A stretch of DNA of 45,336 bases from a virus: positions 1 to 45,336 of the IMG/VR virus record IMGVR_UViG_3300033156_000140. One strand, 5' to 3'. Positions 23,701 to 31,252 of the stretch are shown here, piece by piece. Below the pieces are notes generated by a model. It did not search any database. It saw only the letters and a program-made list of their open reading frames with translations, and had not been told where the DNA came from. Position numbers and translations under genes: made by a program. Numbering within the stretch: the stretch's first letter is position 1; each line of letters begins with the position of its first letter.

Positions 23701-23940
23701 TTACTCAGCCTTCTCTTTCTTCGTCTTGCCTGCTCGCAGCAGAGCCGTGGCGACTCCATTCGCCACCGGCTCGCCGCTCGCTAAATCATACAAGTAGATG
23801 TCGAGTGCCCGTTGACGTCCAGCCTCACGGAACAAAATCCGAAGGGTCGGAACCTCTTTCTCGGCAGCGGCACACCAGGTCTTGACAACGCTGATTGCCG
23901 ACCCATCGCCGAGCTCTCTTTTGTAGTATGACTTCTCCAT
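23701..23940 (-). CDS. Small hypothetical head-module protein
   Basis: 79 residues, MEKSYYKRELGDGSAISVVK at the start and a basic tail RAGKTKKEKAE. AAGGGGAG precedes the ATG. The single compact domain has alternating strands and helices. No function can be given. Confidence 0.6.
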   Translation of the reverse strand: MEKSYYKRELGDGSAISVVKTWCAAAEKEVPTLRILFREAGRQRALDIYLYDLASGEPVANGVATALLRAGKTKKEKAE

Positions 23941-23949
23941 TATCTCCCC

Positions 23950-24270
23950 TTACTCGTATTCAACCCACCCACGCTCTTTGAGCCGCCGCAGTTTCTCCTG
24001 TCGGCTGTGGATTATCATGTTCCCATCCTTATCAAACTCCGCACCAGGGTGGGTCTTGAACACCTCGCCTGACTTGACTTGCTCAGGATTCACGCCGAGT
24101 GCGTAACTGACTCGAACAATCCCTTCCGCGTAAATCGTTGGGCACGAAATCAAACGCTTCGCCTTGGACCCACAGTCAGGACACTTAGTCCGCTTGTTGT
24201 AATCCTTCATAGGGCGAAACATCTCAAACTCGTGACCACACGACTCACAACGATAGTCGTACCTAGGCAT
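23950..24270 (-). CDS. FmdB-type zinc-ribbon protein
   Basis: 106 residues. The N-terminus PRYDYRCESCGHEFEMF followed by CPDCGSKAKRL is the FmdB/CxxC zinc ribbon. The C-terminal half has a helical segment (SRQEKLRRLKERGWVEYE) similar to the ends of phage zinc-ribbon proteins near head genes. The start at 24268-24270 was chosen because the protein family begins MPxYDYxC. It overlaps the gene upstream by eight bases. Confidence 0.75.
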   Translation of the reverse strand: MPRYDYRCESCGHEFEMFRPMKDYNKRTKCPDCGSKAKRLISCPTIYAEGIVRVSYALGVNPEQVKSGEVFKTHPGAEFDKDGNMIIHSRQEKLRRLKERGWVEYE

Positions 24271-24514
24271 TATTGTCGCCCCCGAAGAACCTTCGACGTT
24301 TCCAAAACTCCCGCTCAGCAGCCTCGCGGTCAAAAAGCTGGTACAGCACAATCATTCGCAGGGTGCTCACCTTGTCTTCAATCCTGGCTTTCTGGCCTAG
24401 TCCCATCTTCGCCTCGATTACCTTCGACTCTGGTGGTTTCTTTGATCTGGGTGGCATCGCCAGGCCCAAGATGTAATCTAGCTCCAACTCCAGCTTATCC
24501 AACCATCCTGGCAT
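24263..24514 (-). CDS. Hypothetical helical protein
   Basis: 83 residues, MPGWLDKLELELDYILGLAM then a basic helical part (QLFDREAAEREFWKRRRFFG). Start ATG at 24514, just after the previous stop at 24516. No family recognised. Its size and position between portal and scaffold suggest a virion assembly role. Confidence 0.6.
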   Translation of the reverse strand: MPGWLDKLELELDYILGLAMPPRSKKPPESKVIEAKMGLGQKARIEDKVSTLRMIVLYQLFDREAAEREFWKRRRFFGGDNNA

Positions 24515-24515
24515 C

Positions 24516-24878
24516 TTATGTTCCAACAACGAGGTACTCGTAGGTGCACTGCTCTCCGGCGTTTTTGTTCTTCACCCTGACCGTGCCAACCGGCTTGAAC
24601 ACCGCCATCTCACCTTCCGGAATCTCGATGTTGGCATCAAACGAAGTCGAGTAATCGGCATCCACCTGCAAGTCATTCGTGACCGCCTTGATGACTACCA
24701 ATTCCGCAGTGGACACACCGCCAAGGTCCAATTCCTCATCGCTGTCCGCCGATGCCTGCTGCCGGTACTGGTGGGTGGATTTCGTCGGGTCGGTCGAAGT
24801 ATCGTACTGCTCGTTCAACTCGACTTCCTCACCAAGCCCTGACAGCAAGGCCCGAATTGTCATGCTCATTGTCGCCAT
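24516..24878 (-). CDS. Hypothetical virion-operon protein
   Basis: 120 residues. The N-terminus MATMSMTIRALLSGLGEEVE is helical, the rest beta-rich and acidic (STAELVVIKAVTNDLQVDAD). Start 24878 is chosen for the GTAAGGG ribosome binding site; an in-frame TTG/GTG further upstream would overlap the previous gene. Possibly a small capsid accessory protein. Confidence 0.58.
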   Translation of the reverse strand: MATMSMTIRALLSGLGEEVELNEQYDTSTDPTKSTHQYRQQASADSDEELDLGGVSTAELVVIKAVTNDLQVDADYSTSFDANIEIPEGEMAVFKPVGTVRVKNKNAGEQCTYEYLVVGT

Positions 24879-24886
24879 GATAGCCC

Positions 24887-25087
24887 TTACCGCTTCACCT
24901 TTTTCCACATCGCAGCAGCAGCAACGCGACGACCGGCGGCCTTTGATCCATACCGCTTAGCAGCCTTTCGTGCAATTTCCTCGAACCGCTTGCCACGCTT
25001 GCCGATGTCCGCCCCCTTGCGGGCTTTCTTGACAATCGTGCTCTTCTGCTGCTTTGACAATCCAGACGAAGGTTTCTTACGTGCCAT
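24887..25087 (-). CDS. Small very basic protein
   Basis: 66 residues, about one third Lys and Arg (MARKKPSSGLSKQQKSTIVK, RKAAKRYGSKAAGRRVAAAA). It resembles histone-like or DNA-condensing peptides by composition only. Positioned just downstream of another basic gene with which it overlaps by 11 bases. Confidence 0.6.
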   Translation of the reverse strand: MARKKPSSGLSKQQKSTIVKKARKGADIGKRGKRFEEIARKAAKRYGSKAAGRRVAAAAMWKKVKR

Positions 25088-25229
25088 TTCTCGACTTCCG
25101 TTTCTTCACTTCCCCACGAACCCACTTACCAGAGGCGAGCTTGGCGAGGCGGACGTATCGACCACCTGGTAGTCTTTTGGTGATAACCTTCGCACCCCGC
25201 CTTACTGCCTCTACAAATGCTCTAGGCAT
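25077..25229 (-). CDS. 50-residue basic protein
   Basis: A short gene between the membrane protein and the 66-residue basic protein. It reads MPRAFVEAVRRGAKVITKRL, PGGRYVRLAKLASGKWVRGE and ends VKKRKSRNGT. Its ATG lies one base after the stop at 25231, with GGAACAAG upstream, and its end overlaps the next start by 11 bases. The pattern GxRVTxxxxPGGRYxRLxKxxSGKW and the tight packing argue for a real gene. Function unknown; perhaps a DNA-binding virion peptide. Confidence 0.6.
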   Translation of the reverse strand: MPRAFVEAVRRGAKVITKRLPGGRYVRLAKLASGKWVRGEVKKRKSRNGT

Positions 25230-25230
25230 C

Positions 25231-25632
25231 TTACTTGTTCCGCTTCAACCCAGCAATAACGCCGTTCTTCCGCACGTTGTCCAGCACCACACCGAGAGCC
25301 CCGCCGCTCACCAGCAGTTGCAGTAGACCAGGCCAGTCGGCCACGCTGCCGCTCGCAAGGGCCAGCAGGACTTCCTTCAGCTTCTCCATATCCTCAATCT
25401 GCTTCTGGATGTCATCCTCAGCCGCCTTGAATTTCCGCAACATGATCTCGTGCTGGTGCATATAAATATCATAGTCCGTCTGCAACTCGTCAGGCGTCAC
25501 CTCATCGCCAGAGATCGGACTGACAGCAGTGGGCGTGCACCCAGTAGCCGCGGCCCAAACCGCCAAGCCCACCAACGGAGCAATAACCGTCCAACGATTC
25601 TTCTCAATCCAACTCCACACTTTTTCACCCAT
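25231..25632 (-). CDS. Membrane lipoprotein-like protein, possible lysis or exclusion factor
   Basis: 133 residues. The N-terminus has Lys/Arg (EKNRW), a hydrophobic stretch TVIAPLVGLAVWAAATG and then Cys32, which resembles a lipobox (ATGC), so it may be an exported lipoprotein. A predicted coiled coil follows (MLRKFKAAEDDIQKQIEDME), and a second hydrophobic part near 103-120 (LLQLLVSGGALGVVL) ends before KRNK. Possible roles are a spanin-like or holin-like lysis factor, or a lipoprotein that blocks superinfection. Located just downstream of the portal gene. Confidence 0.55.
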   Translation of the reverse strand: MGEKVWSWIEKNRWTVIAPLVGLAVWAAATGCTPTAVSPISGDEVTPDELQTDYDIYMHQHEIMLRKFKAAEDDIQKQIEDMEKLKEVLLALASGSVADWPGLLQLLVSGGALGVVLDNVRKNGVIAGLKRNK

Positions 25633-25646
25633 TAGACGTCCCCTTT

Positions 25647-27401
25647 CTATTGATTTACACTGCTCTGTCCGCCAGCCCTGGCTTGCTGTTGAATCAAATT
25701 TTGGTTTCGACTTTCCGCCCCCAACACGCCTGTGCGGCCATCCTGAATCGCTCCGTTTTTACCCTTCACCATGCCAAGTTGTGGTTGGTAAGGATTCAGA
25801 TTCACGTTGCTCGGTACCGCGGTCCGGAACCAATCATTGATCCCACGAAGCTGTAGGTATTTCGCCAACTGCTTCGTCGCCTCTGGGATGTTCAGTTGCA
25901 TCCCCTGCTGGGCCGCAATCTGGGCCGTTGGCAGCACCCACTGGGTCAGCAGCGTGATTAGCCGCTGGTACTCCATGTTCGGATTGAGCCGCTGCATCGA
26001 GTATGGCTCAATTTCGAAGTTGTAATCCCAGAAGTCCCCCTCTTGTCCCGCACGGTCGAAGACAACCTCGACAGAGCCATATCCCTCAATTCGCTTTAGT
26101 TGAGGGACGTGAATCAGTGGGTCGGTCCAAAGGTACCAGGCAATCTTCCGGGCAATCGAGGTCGTAAAAGTATACACCTGCTCGACCATGTCATCGACAG
26201 ACTTGCTGGCATTCGCCATCAACATCTGCTCCTGGCCGAGCGTCTGGGCTTGCACGTTTCGTCCGCCCATCGTGTAGAGGTTCTGCCCCTGGATCGAATA
26301 CTGACTCTCCAGGTATTGAATCCAGCTATAGGCATTAGCGTCAATGCCGGGAAACTCAAACACCCTTACCCCATCCCGGTGCTGCACCTTCACGGCCTCT
26401 CGATCCGCAGCGAGAACAAGGCGGTTAGCATCCTCGTGAGCCTCAGCCTCATAGGCCAGGACAGCCTTTTGTGCCTCGGCCTGCTTCCGAATCTTGTTGA
26501 CGATCACGTTGATCGCGGTATCCATGTCGAGCCACGACCACACCGGGGGTAGTGGGATGGGGGTCCCTGGGATTTCTTTGTAGTACAGCTTGTCGAACGG
26601 GCCACCTTCTGGGCCGTCCCAGTCCCACGAGTTGTAAATCTTGCCACGCTCGTCGTGGGGATTGATAGTGATAACAACTCGCTCATCAGGGAGCCAAATG
26701 TCAGCCAACTCGGTCCACTCTTTGAGCGTGTTATACTGCTCGTTGTGGAGTCCCGGCTTCACAATCGCGTCGGTCGAAACATCCTCACCATATAGGTGAA
26801 ACTGAGATTTGATGCGATCCGCGTGCTTGGGAAACATGTCCCTTGCCACCCCCAGTGGAATGCGGTAAACATGCCCCTCAAGCTCAAAGCTCTCGAACGT
26901 CTTGGCTGACGGATCGCCAATGTAATCTTCCAGATCAATCGTGTCGGCGTACACCTGCCCGACGTCGTGGAGGTATCCAAACACCTCGACCTGCCACTCC
27001 TTGGCAATCCCGGTCTTCACGATGCCCATTCCTAGCATCGAATCCCTGACCGCCGGTCGAAGTGTGTTTTTCGCAAACTTGATTTCCTTGAGCAGGTGAT
27101 TGAAGGCCAACTCGGTCGTCAGAGCGAACGGACGGAGCCTCAAGTTGTCCGTTGTCACCAACATCTTCGGATTGGACATCACCAGATACGGGATCAGAAT
27201 GCCGAGGCCCCGGTCGATAAGGTTGATCGGGTGTGGGATTCCGTTGTTATCTGGTGCTGTATAACCAGCAATCCAAGCATTCAGCATCGTCGTGCGATGC
27301 TTCAGTGGGGCCTCCATAAGCTTTTTCCACACTTGGATAGCCCGCAGGATACGCTGCCCGAAGTTTAGTCGGACGTTCCGTTCGTCTTTTATCTTTCCCA
27401 T
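25647..27401 (-). CDS. Portal protein
   Basis: 584 residues, the usual size of a portal. The N-terminal half is mixed alpha/beta with a region of long helices (TAINVIVNKIRKQAEAQKAV, about 293-315) that would build the stem, and the end is Gln/Asn-rich (NLIQQQARAGGQSSVNQ). Position directly after the large terminase and before head assembly genes, as in most tailed phages, supports the call. Its ATG overlaps the terminase stop by one base (TGATG). Confidence 0.78.
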   Translation of the reverse strand: MGKIKDERNVRLNFGQRILRAIQVWKKLMEAPLKHRTTMLNAWIAGYTAPDNNGIPHPINLIDRGLGILIPYLVMSNPKMLVTTDNLRLRPFALTTELAFNHLLKEIKFAKNTLRPAVRDSMLGMGIVKTGIAKEWQVEVFGYLHDVGQVYADTIDLEDYIGDPSAKTFESFELEGHVYRIPLGVARDMFPKHADRIKSQFHLYGEDVSTDAIVKPGLHNEQYNTLKEWTELADIWLPDERVVITINPHDERGKIYNSWDWDGPEGGPFDKLYYKEIPGTPIPLPPVWSWLDMDTAINVIVNKIRKQAEAQKAVLAYEAEAHEDANRLVLAADREAVKVQHRDGVRVFEFPGIDANAYSWIQYLESQYSIQGQNLYTMGGRNVQAQTLGQEQMLMANASKSVDDMVEQVYTFTTSIARKIAWYLWTDPLIHVPQLKRIEGYGSVEVVFDRAGQEGDFWDYNFEIEPYSMQRLNPNMEYQRLITLLTQWVLPTAQIAAQQGMQLNIPEATKQLAKYLQLRGINDWFRTAVPSNVNLNPYQPQLGMVKGKNGAIQDGRTGVLGAESRNQNLIQQQARAGGQSSVNQ

Positions 27402-29398
27402 CAGTACAGAAACCTTTGATTGAGTCTGTCGGTGTAGGCTTTACGCCTACGTTGCATCAAGCGTGAACCTACGGACTGCTCCGGAAACTCCACTGTTTTC
27501 TTCGCCTCTGGGCTAATCTGAAGGTTGGCCGCCTCGATGAATAACATGTCATTGATTACCCGGTCACCGTGCGACTGTCGTGCCCCGCCGCTCTCGGTAA
27601 TGCAGTGGGCCGGTCCAACGGAGCCATCAGGAAACTCGATATACGTCTCATATTCCCGGATAAGATTCGAATCATGGACGACCAAGTACTGCTGACCTTT
27701 ATTTCCAGCAACCCCCGCAGCGAGGGCAGAATCCAACTCGATCAGCAGGGCTCGCTTTTTCTTAGCCGTCGAGTACCAGCCCCAACGCTTCTTCCTGGGC
27801 GATCCGATCTTTGTCCGGTCCCGATCCTCATACACCGGACCGACGGGGTGAGACATCAGCCTCTTGCCGTACACCTGACCTGGGCCGGATTCTTCCCAAA
27901 TCAAGTAGGGGGAGTTTATTCCACCAACCCACAACCACACCCCTACAGTCAAGTCAGCAAAGCTCTCCGGCGACAGGTGGGGGGTTGCATACGTTCCGAC
28001 CCGCTCATGCGTAGTACAATCATAGATGCCGAGGGTCGAATTACTGCTCCCGGTGCCCCGCGAAATATCGGCCGAGATGATGTAGTTTCTGTCCTGTCGG
28101 GGACGTCCATCTGTGAGTGAGCCCCACCACTGAAGTCTTCCCTTCCCCGTGACCACGAAGCGGGCCGACTTGATCTTGCCATCCTGGTCCTGGTCGAGCA
28201 CAATATCCCCCACTACGTCCGCAGGGCGACAGTGCTCCATCTCCATCCGGCGGAGTGTGGCAAGCGAGAAGAACGTCTCGCCCGCCCCAATCGGACGGCG
28301 GTCAATGTTCTGGGCGATGTCCCGTGGGCTACGTGCAGCAGCGATTTTATCGTACCAGACGCTACGCCATCCGCCTTCGTTGCTGTCTCCCCCGTCAGCT
28401 ACGAAGGCGATGCCAGCCTTTTCCAGCTTGTCCTGAATCGGTTCGACCTTTATGGGTTCGTCCGCCTCGATGTCGTTGAACACCTCCGGACACTTCGCAC
28501 GGTAGTAGGCGATGTCCCGCACGGCAACGACACCAGGCTCAGGGCTCCGATATAGGCCGACGTTTTCCTCTGGGTTGTCTTCCCACGCGAGAGTCAGGAT
28601 TTCCTTCTGCCCAAACTGCCCAGTCAAGAGTTGGTTGTAGGGGTGAGCAACGCCGTAGAAGTGTGTCGAGCAATAAATCACGCAGTCCGACACGTCGCTG
28701 ACCGACTCGATGATCGACCTCGCCATGTTGTAGTCCACTCGACCAATCTCGTCGATGAAGACAATGCTGTGCCGCGAACCGGCCCCAAAATTGTCGTTGG
28801 TCGATTCACCAGCAATCACCGCCCCATTGTCAAGATTCTGGAGCAGAAGGTTTGTCTTGCTGAACGAGTTGGGCTTCGGCTTCAGCCACTCCGGACAGAA
28901 GTACAGCGTGTACAACACCTTATGGAACAGGCAGGATGGGTTACCAGAAATCTTCCCGCCGGACCACTGGGTCTTATCGTCTACCAGGTTTTCCTTACGA
29001 CTGCCCATGAGGGCCTGAAACTCCGGGGATAGGAGCCACTGCATGGCGAGGAATTTAGTGATTAGCTCCGACGCCCCTTCCTTACGGGTCTTGTCGAGAA
29101 CCACCTCTTTCCCGTTCTTGTAGCAGTAGTCGAAGCCCTCGACTGCCTTGATCTGGGCCGGTCGCAGGATAAAGGGCTGATTTCTGTGGCCCGCTGGCTT
29201 CTGCGGGTTGAAGGTCCACGCTATTGTGTTGTAAAAGAGCGGTGGGTATTCCAGCAGCATTTCCTTGTAAGCCCGCTGAAAACCCTTGTCAGACAGCAGG
29301 AGCCGGTGCAGAGTCTTGCGAAACTCAAGGTTCGCCAAGGGCTCCGTCGGAACGGCCCGGAAGAAATCCCTTGGATCATCCAGTTTCAACTGGTTCAT
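27401..29398 (-). CDS. terL: Terminase large subunit
   Basis: 665 residues with both terminase domains. The ATPase part has a deviant Walker A (KTRKEGAS, about 103-110) and a Walker B (HSIVFIDEIGRV). The nuclease part shows the acidic residues of the RNase H-like fold: ISADISRGTGSSNSTLGIYD, then IWEESGPG and HGDRVINDMLF. It packages DNA through the portal. The C-terminus ends basic (QRRRKAYTDRLNQRFLY). The gene overlaps the small subunit by 23 bases. Confidence 0.88.
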   Translation of the reverse strand: MNQLKLDDPRDFFRAVPTEPLANLEFRKTLHRLLLSDKGFQRAYKEMLLEYPPLFYNTIAWTFNPQKPAGHRNQPFILRPAQIKAVEGFDYCYKNGKEVVLDKTRKEGASELITKFLAMQWLLSPEFQALMGSRKENLVDDKTQWSGGKISGNPSCLFHKVLYTLYFCPEWLKPKPNSFSKTNLLLQNLDNGAVIAGESTNDNFGAGSRHSIVFIDEIGRVDYNMARSIIESVSDVSDCVIYCSTHFYGVAHPYNQLLTGQFGQKEILTLAWEDNPEENVGLYRSPEPGVVAVRDIAYYRAKCPEVFNDIEADEPIKVEPIQDKLEKAGIAFVADGGDSNEGGWRSVWYDKIAAARSPRDIAQNIDRRPIGAGETFFSLATLRRMEMEHCRPADVVGDIVLDQDQDGKIKSARFVVTGKGRLQWWGSLTDGRPRQDRNYIISADISRGTGSSNSTLGIYDCTTHERVGTYATPHLSPESFADLTVGVWLWVGGINSPYLIWEESGPGQVYGKRLMSHPVGPVYEDRDRTKIGSPRKKRWGWYSTAKKKRALLIELDSALAAGVAGNKGQQYLVVHDSNLIREYETYIEFPDGSVGPAHCITESGGARQSHGDRVINDMLFIEAANLQISPEAKKTVEFPEQSVGSRLMQRRRKAYTDRLNQRFLY

Positions 29399-29987
29399 CC
29401 ACCACCTCGGCTGACACTGGCTTCGACCGCTTTAGCTCCTGTTGCAACGCTTCTAACAACCTCGTCTTCTCATTCTCGCCGCCCTGAAACTCCAGGGGTT
29501 CCGAAGGAGACTCTACCTGACGGATATTCTTCAGCGGCTCGTCGCTGTTCCTGGTGAAGTTTACCAGCAGGAAGATCAGCATGGCCGTATTCGGCGGACG
29601 GTGCTTCACGTGCACCTTTTTCTTCGCAATGCGTTCCTTGCCCGTCTCAGGGTCGGTGACTACCGTGTATTCAATCTCCTGATAATCATACCCGCAGGCA
29701 AGCTGGATAGCAGCCCCCTTGAGGTATCGGATGGCAGCCTCTTTCCCCTTGTCCAGGGCCAGGGCAAACTCCGGATTGTTTTTCTTCCACCGCTGGATCG
29801 TTGTTGGTTTGACACCTAACATTGATTCAACGGCGGTGATCGGAAACCCCGCAGCGATGAGGGAGGCCGTCAGCTTGGCAATATCGACATGAAACCTCGC
29901 CTGCCCGCACTTCCGACGGCTCCAGATGTTCGTCGGCACGCGGTCAAACTTGACCCGAATCTCATCGCCTTTTCGCGGGCGTCCCAT
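29376..29987 (-). CDS. terS: Terminase small subunit
   Basis: 203 residues starting at MGRPRKGDEIRVKF, with the stop of the previous gene overlapping the ATG by one base (TAATG). Residues about 46-75 (SLIAAGFPITAVESMLGVKP, then TTIQRWKKNNPEF) form a helix-turn-helix suited to DNA recognition. The middle is helical, as in oligomerising small terminases, and the C-terminal part is acidic. Just upstream of the large subunit. Confidence 0.75.
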   Translation of the reverse strand: MGRPRKGDEIRVKFDRVPTNIWSRRKCGQARFHVDIAKLTASLIAAGFPITAVESMLGVKPTTIQRWKKNNPEFALALDKGKEAAIRYLKGAAIQLACGYDYQEIEYTVVTDPETGKERIAKKKVHVKHRPPNTAMLIFLLVNFTRNSDEPLKNIRQVESPSEPLEFQGGENEKTRLLEALQQELKRSKPVSAEVVDEPVETG

Positions 29988-30238
29988 TACCGCCCCTCCG
30001 CAGGCGACACATGATCTCGGCATCGCCTTTGCACTGTGTTCTTAGTACCTGCTTCGGGGGCGGGGGACATAAACATGCGTGTTTTCTCGATGTACTCAGC
30101 CTGGTCCGCAGGGACAGTGGCACGGCCCTCGCGTTCTCGGCACTCGTCACACCAGGCATAAAGCCCCCAGGAATCTTCCCTCTGCTGGAACGATTCCGTC
30201 GGCTTCCACTCCCAGCATCGTCGGCATAGCTTCTTCAT
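29987..30238 (-). CDS. Small zinc-finger protein at the head of the late operon
   Basis: 83 residues. MKKLCRRCWEWKPTESFQQ followed by GLYAWCDECREREGR gives the C-x2-C ... C-x2-C arrangement common in small phage zinc-finger proteins related to HNH enzymes, but no His-rich catalytic part follows. Start at 30238 has GAGGTG at the correct distance; an ATG at 30268 has none. It is the first gene of the late operon, in front of the terminase genes. Possibly a packaging or regulatory cofactor. Confidence 0.65.
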   Translation of the reverse strand: MKKLCRRCWEWKPTESFQQREDSWGLYAWCDECREREGRATVPADQAEYIEKTRMFMSPAPEAGTKNTVQRRCRDHVSPAEGR

Positions 30239-30275
30239 AGAGCACCTCAAATCTAGTCCCCCCTTCATATAGTAA

Positions 30276-30320
30276 GGCCAATTTTTTAGTTTTCGTTACA
30301 ATCGTTACAATCGTTACAAC
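30276..30320 (+). repeat. Composite repeat, copy 1: GGCCAATTTTTTA plus three 9-bp units
   Basis: GGCCAATTTTTTA at 30276-30288 is followed after five bases by three perfect-phase 9-mers, CGTTACAAT, CGTTACAAT and CGTTACAAC (30294-30320). The same block with the same five-base gap recurs at 30575-30619. The organisation suggests a protein-binding array. Confidence 0.85.
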
Positions 30321-30459
30321 CTATACCGGGCCGTGAATCCTCAAGGTCCGAGAATCTTTATCTCTCTTATATTATATTATATTCTATACTCCTATATCTC
30401 CTCGCTCCCTGCTCGTCGAGTGCTCGCTTTCGCTCGCCCAACCCATCCATCGCTTTCTT

Positions 30460-30547
30460 GGGAGATTCCATTCTCCCTGCGGGACTTCCTGTCCCTGATT
30501 CGGTATCCATCCTGGATTGGCTTTTCTATCCCCCCGGCATCCCTGCC
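30460..30547 (-). promoter_or_regulatory. Four hairpins with GGA in the loop (CsrA/RsmA-like sites)
   Basis: On the minus strand the order is GGCA-GGGA-TGCC (30547-30536), ATCC-AGGAT-GGAT (30517-30505), GGGAC-AGGAA-GTCCC (30495-30481) and GGGAGA-ATGGAA-TCTCCC (30477-30460). Each loop shows GGA; the last is the hexaloop A-N-GGA-N known for RsmE/CsrA binding. The leader of the late operon would carry them if transcription starts upstream. The direction is inferred from the loop sequence and not from a promoter. Confidence 0.5.
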
Positions 30548-30574
30548 TTCCCCCCATGCTTCTCTACTATGTAG

Positions 30575-30619
30575 GGCCAATTTTTTATCCATTACTATAA
30601 TCGTTATAATCGTTATACT
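30575..30619 (+). repeat. Composite repeat, copy 2
   Basis: GGCCAATTTTTTA at 30575-30587 is identical to copy 1, then a five-base gap, then TACTATAAT (degenerate), CGTTATAAT and CGTTATACT (30593-30619). It sits 299 bp to the right of copy 1. Confidence 0.82.
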
Positions 30620-30759
30620 TTACCACCCCCTTGTTTTTAGCCTGAAAACGCCGATTTTAGGCCCTATTCTGGATGATTCCTAAAACAAACTAGTTCTATA
30701 TCGTGAAGCACTTGAAAGTTTTTTCTGAGCTTTTTTGCCCTTCAGCCTAGTGAGTTCAG

Positions 30760-30786
30760 GTTATACAGACTGTAACGGTTATACAG
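30760..30786. repeat. Three-unit 9-bp cluster with inverted middle unit
   Basis: GTTATACAG, ACTGTAACG and GTTATACAG follow each other without gaps. The middle unit read on the other strand is CGTTACAGT, one base off the consensus. It is 120 bp before the first gene of the polymerase operon, where a regulator of that operon could bind. Confidence 0.6.
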
Positions 30787-30905
30787 ATATTCGAAAAATT
30801 GTTGGATTATACGGAGAGATACATTGAAATCTGTGGGAACCTTTTGTCGGATTGATTGTCTAATGGGGCAGTCGAACAACATTCACTTTTTTGGAAGGGC
30901 ACGAC

Positions 30906-31229
30906 ATGAAGATTGATGGGGTTGAAGTTGACCTGAACGAGCAGGAAATTGAGTTGCTGATGCTGGTGCACCCGCTGTTTGACGGACTTAGCTTCAACAA
31001 GGCGGCACAGCAGCTGGGCTGGTCTTGGCCGAGTGTGAAGCGTGTCTGGGATGGTATGGTGAAGAAGTACCCGATGCTAGCCGTGACCAAGGAGCAGTGG
31101 GACAATCCTTACGAGGTTGATCGCAGAGCTATTGACAAGGCTAAGCGGTTTTCCGCTATGGACGATCTCGCAGCCAAAGATTCGGACGATAATCGGTTCT
31201 TTGGCGAGTCGGTGCGAATGATGTTCTGA
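30906..31229 (+). CDS. Helix-turn-helix DNA-binding protein
   Basis: 107 residues. The segment LNEQEIELLMLVHPLFDGLS followed by FNKAAQQLGWSWPSVKRVWD is a helix-turn-helix of the sigma-region-4 / winged type, and the C-terminal part is charged. Start at 30906 has GGAAGGG upstream. It is the first gene after the control region full of 9-bp arrays and is therefore the best candidate for the protein that binds them. It could control polymerase-operon or late transcription. Confidence 0.7.
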   Translation: MKIDGVEVDLNEQEIELLMLVHPLFDGLSFNKAAQQLGWSWPSVKRVWDGMVKKYPMLAVTKEQWDNPYEVDRRAIDKAKRFSAMDDLAAKDSDDNRFFGESVRMMF

Positions 31230-31252
31230 TTGTTTGGTTTGTAGGGATTATA

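Larger units (their letters stand above)
30239..30905. other. Left non-coding control region between divergent operons
   Basis: About 670 bp without a credible gene, between the leftward late operon and the rightward polymerase operon. It contains two copies of a composite repeat (30276-30320 and 30575-30619), an AT-rich run at 30368-30390, four small hairpins (30460-30547) and a further three-unit 9-bp cluster at 30760-30786. I found no convincing sigma-70 promoter for the late operon here, so late transcription may need a phage factor or use a divergent promoter. Confidence 0.7.

Noticed and set aside
30333-30683. A 116-codon plus-strand frame in the left control region
   Set aside because: It starts at a GTG without ribosome binding site, covers the hairpins and repeats, and has the composition of non-coding DNA.
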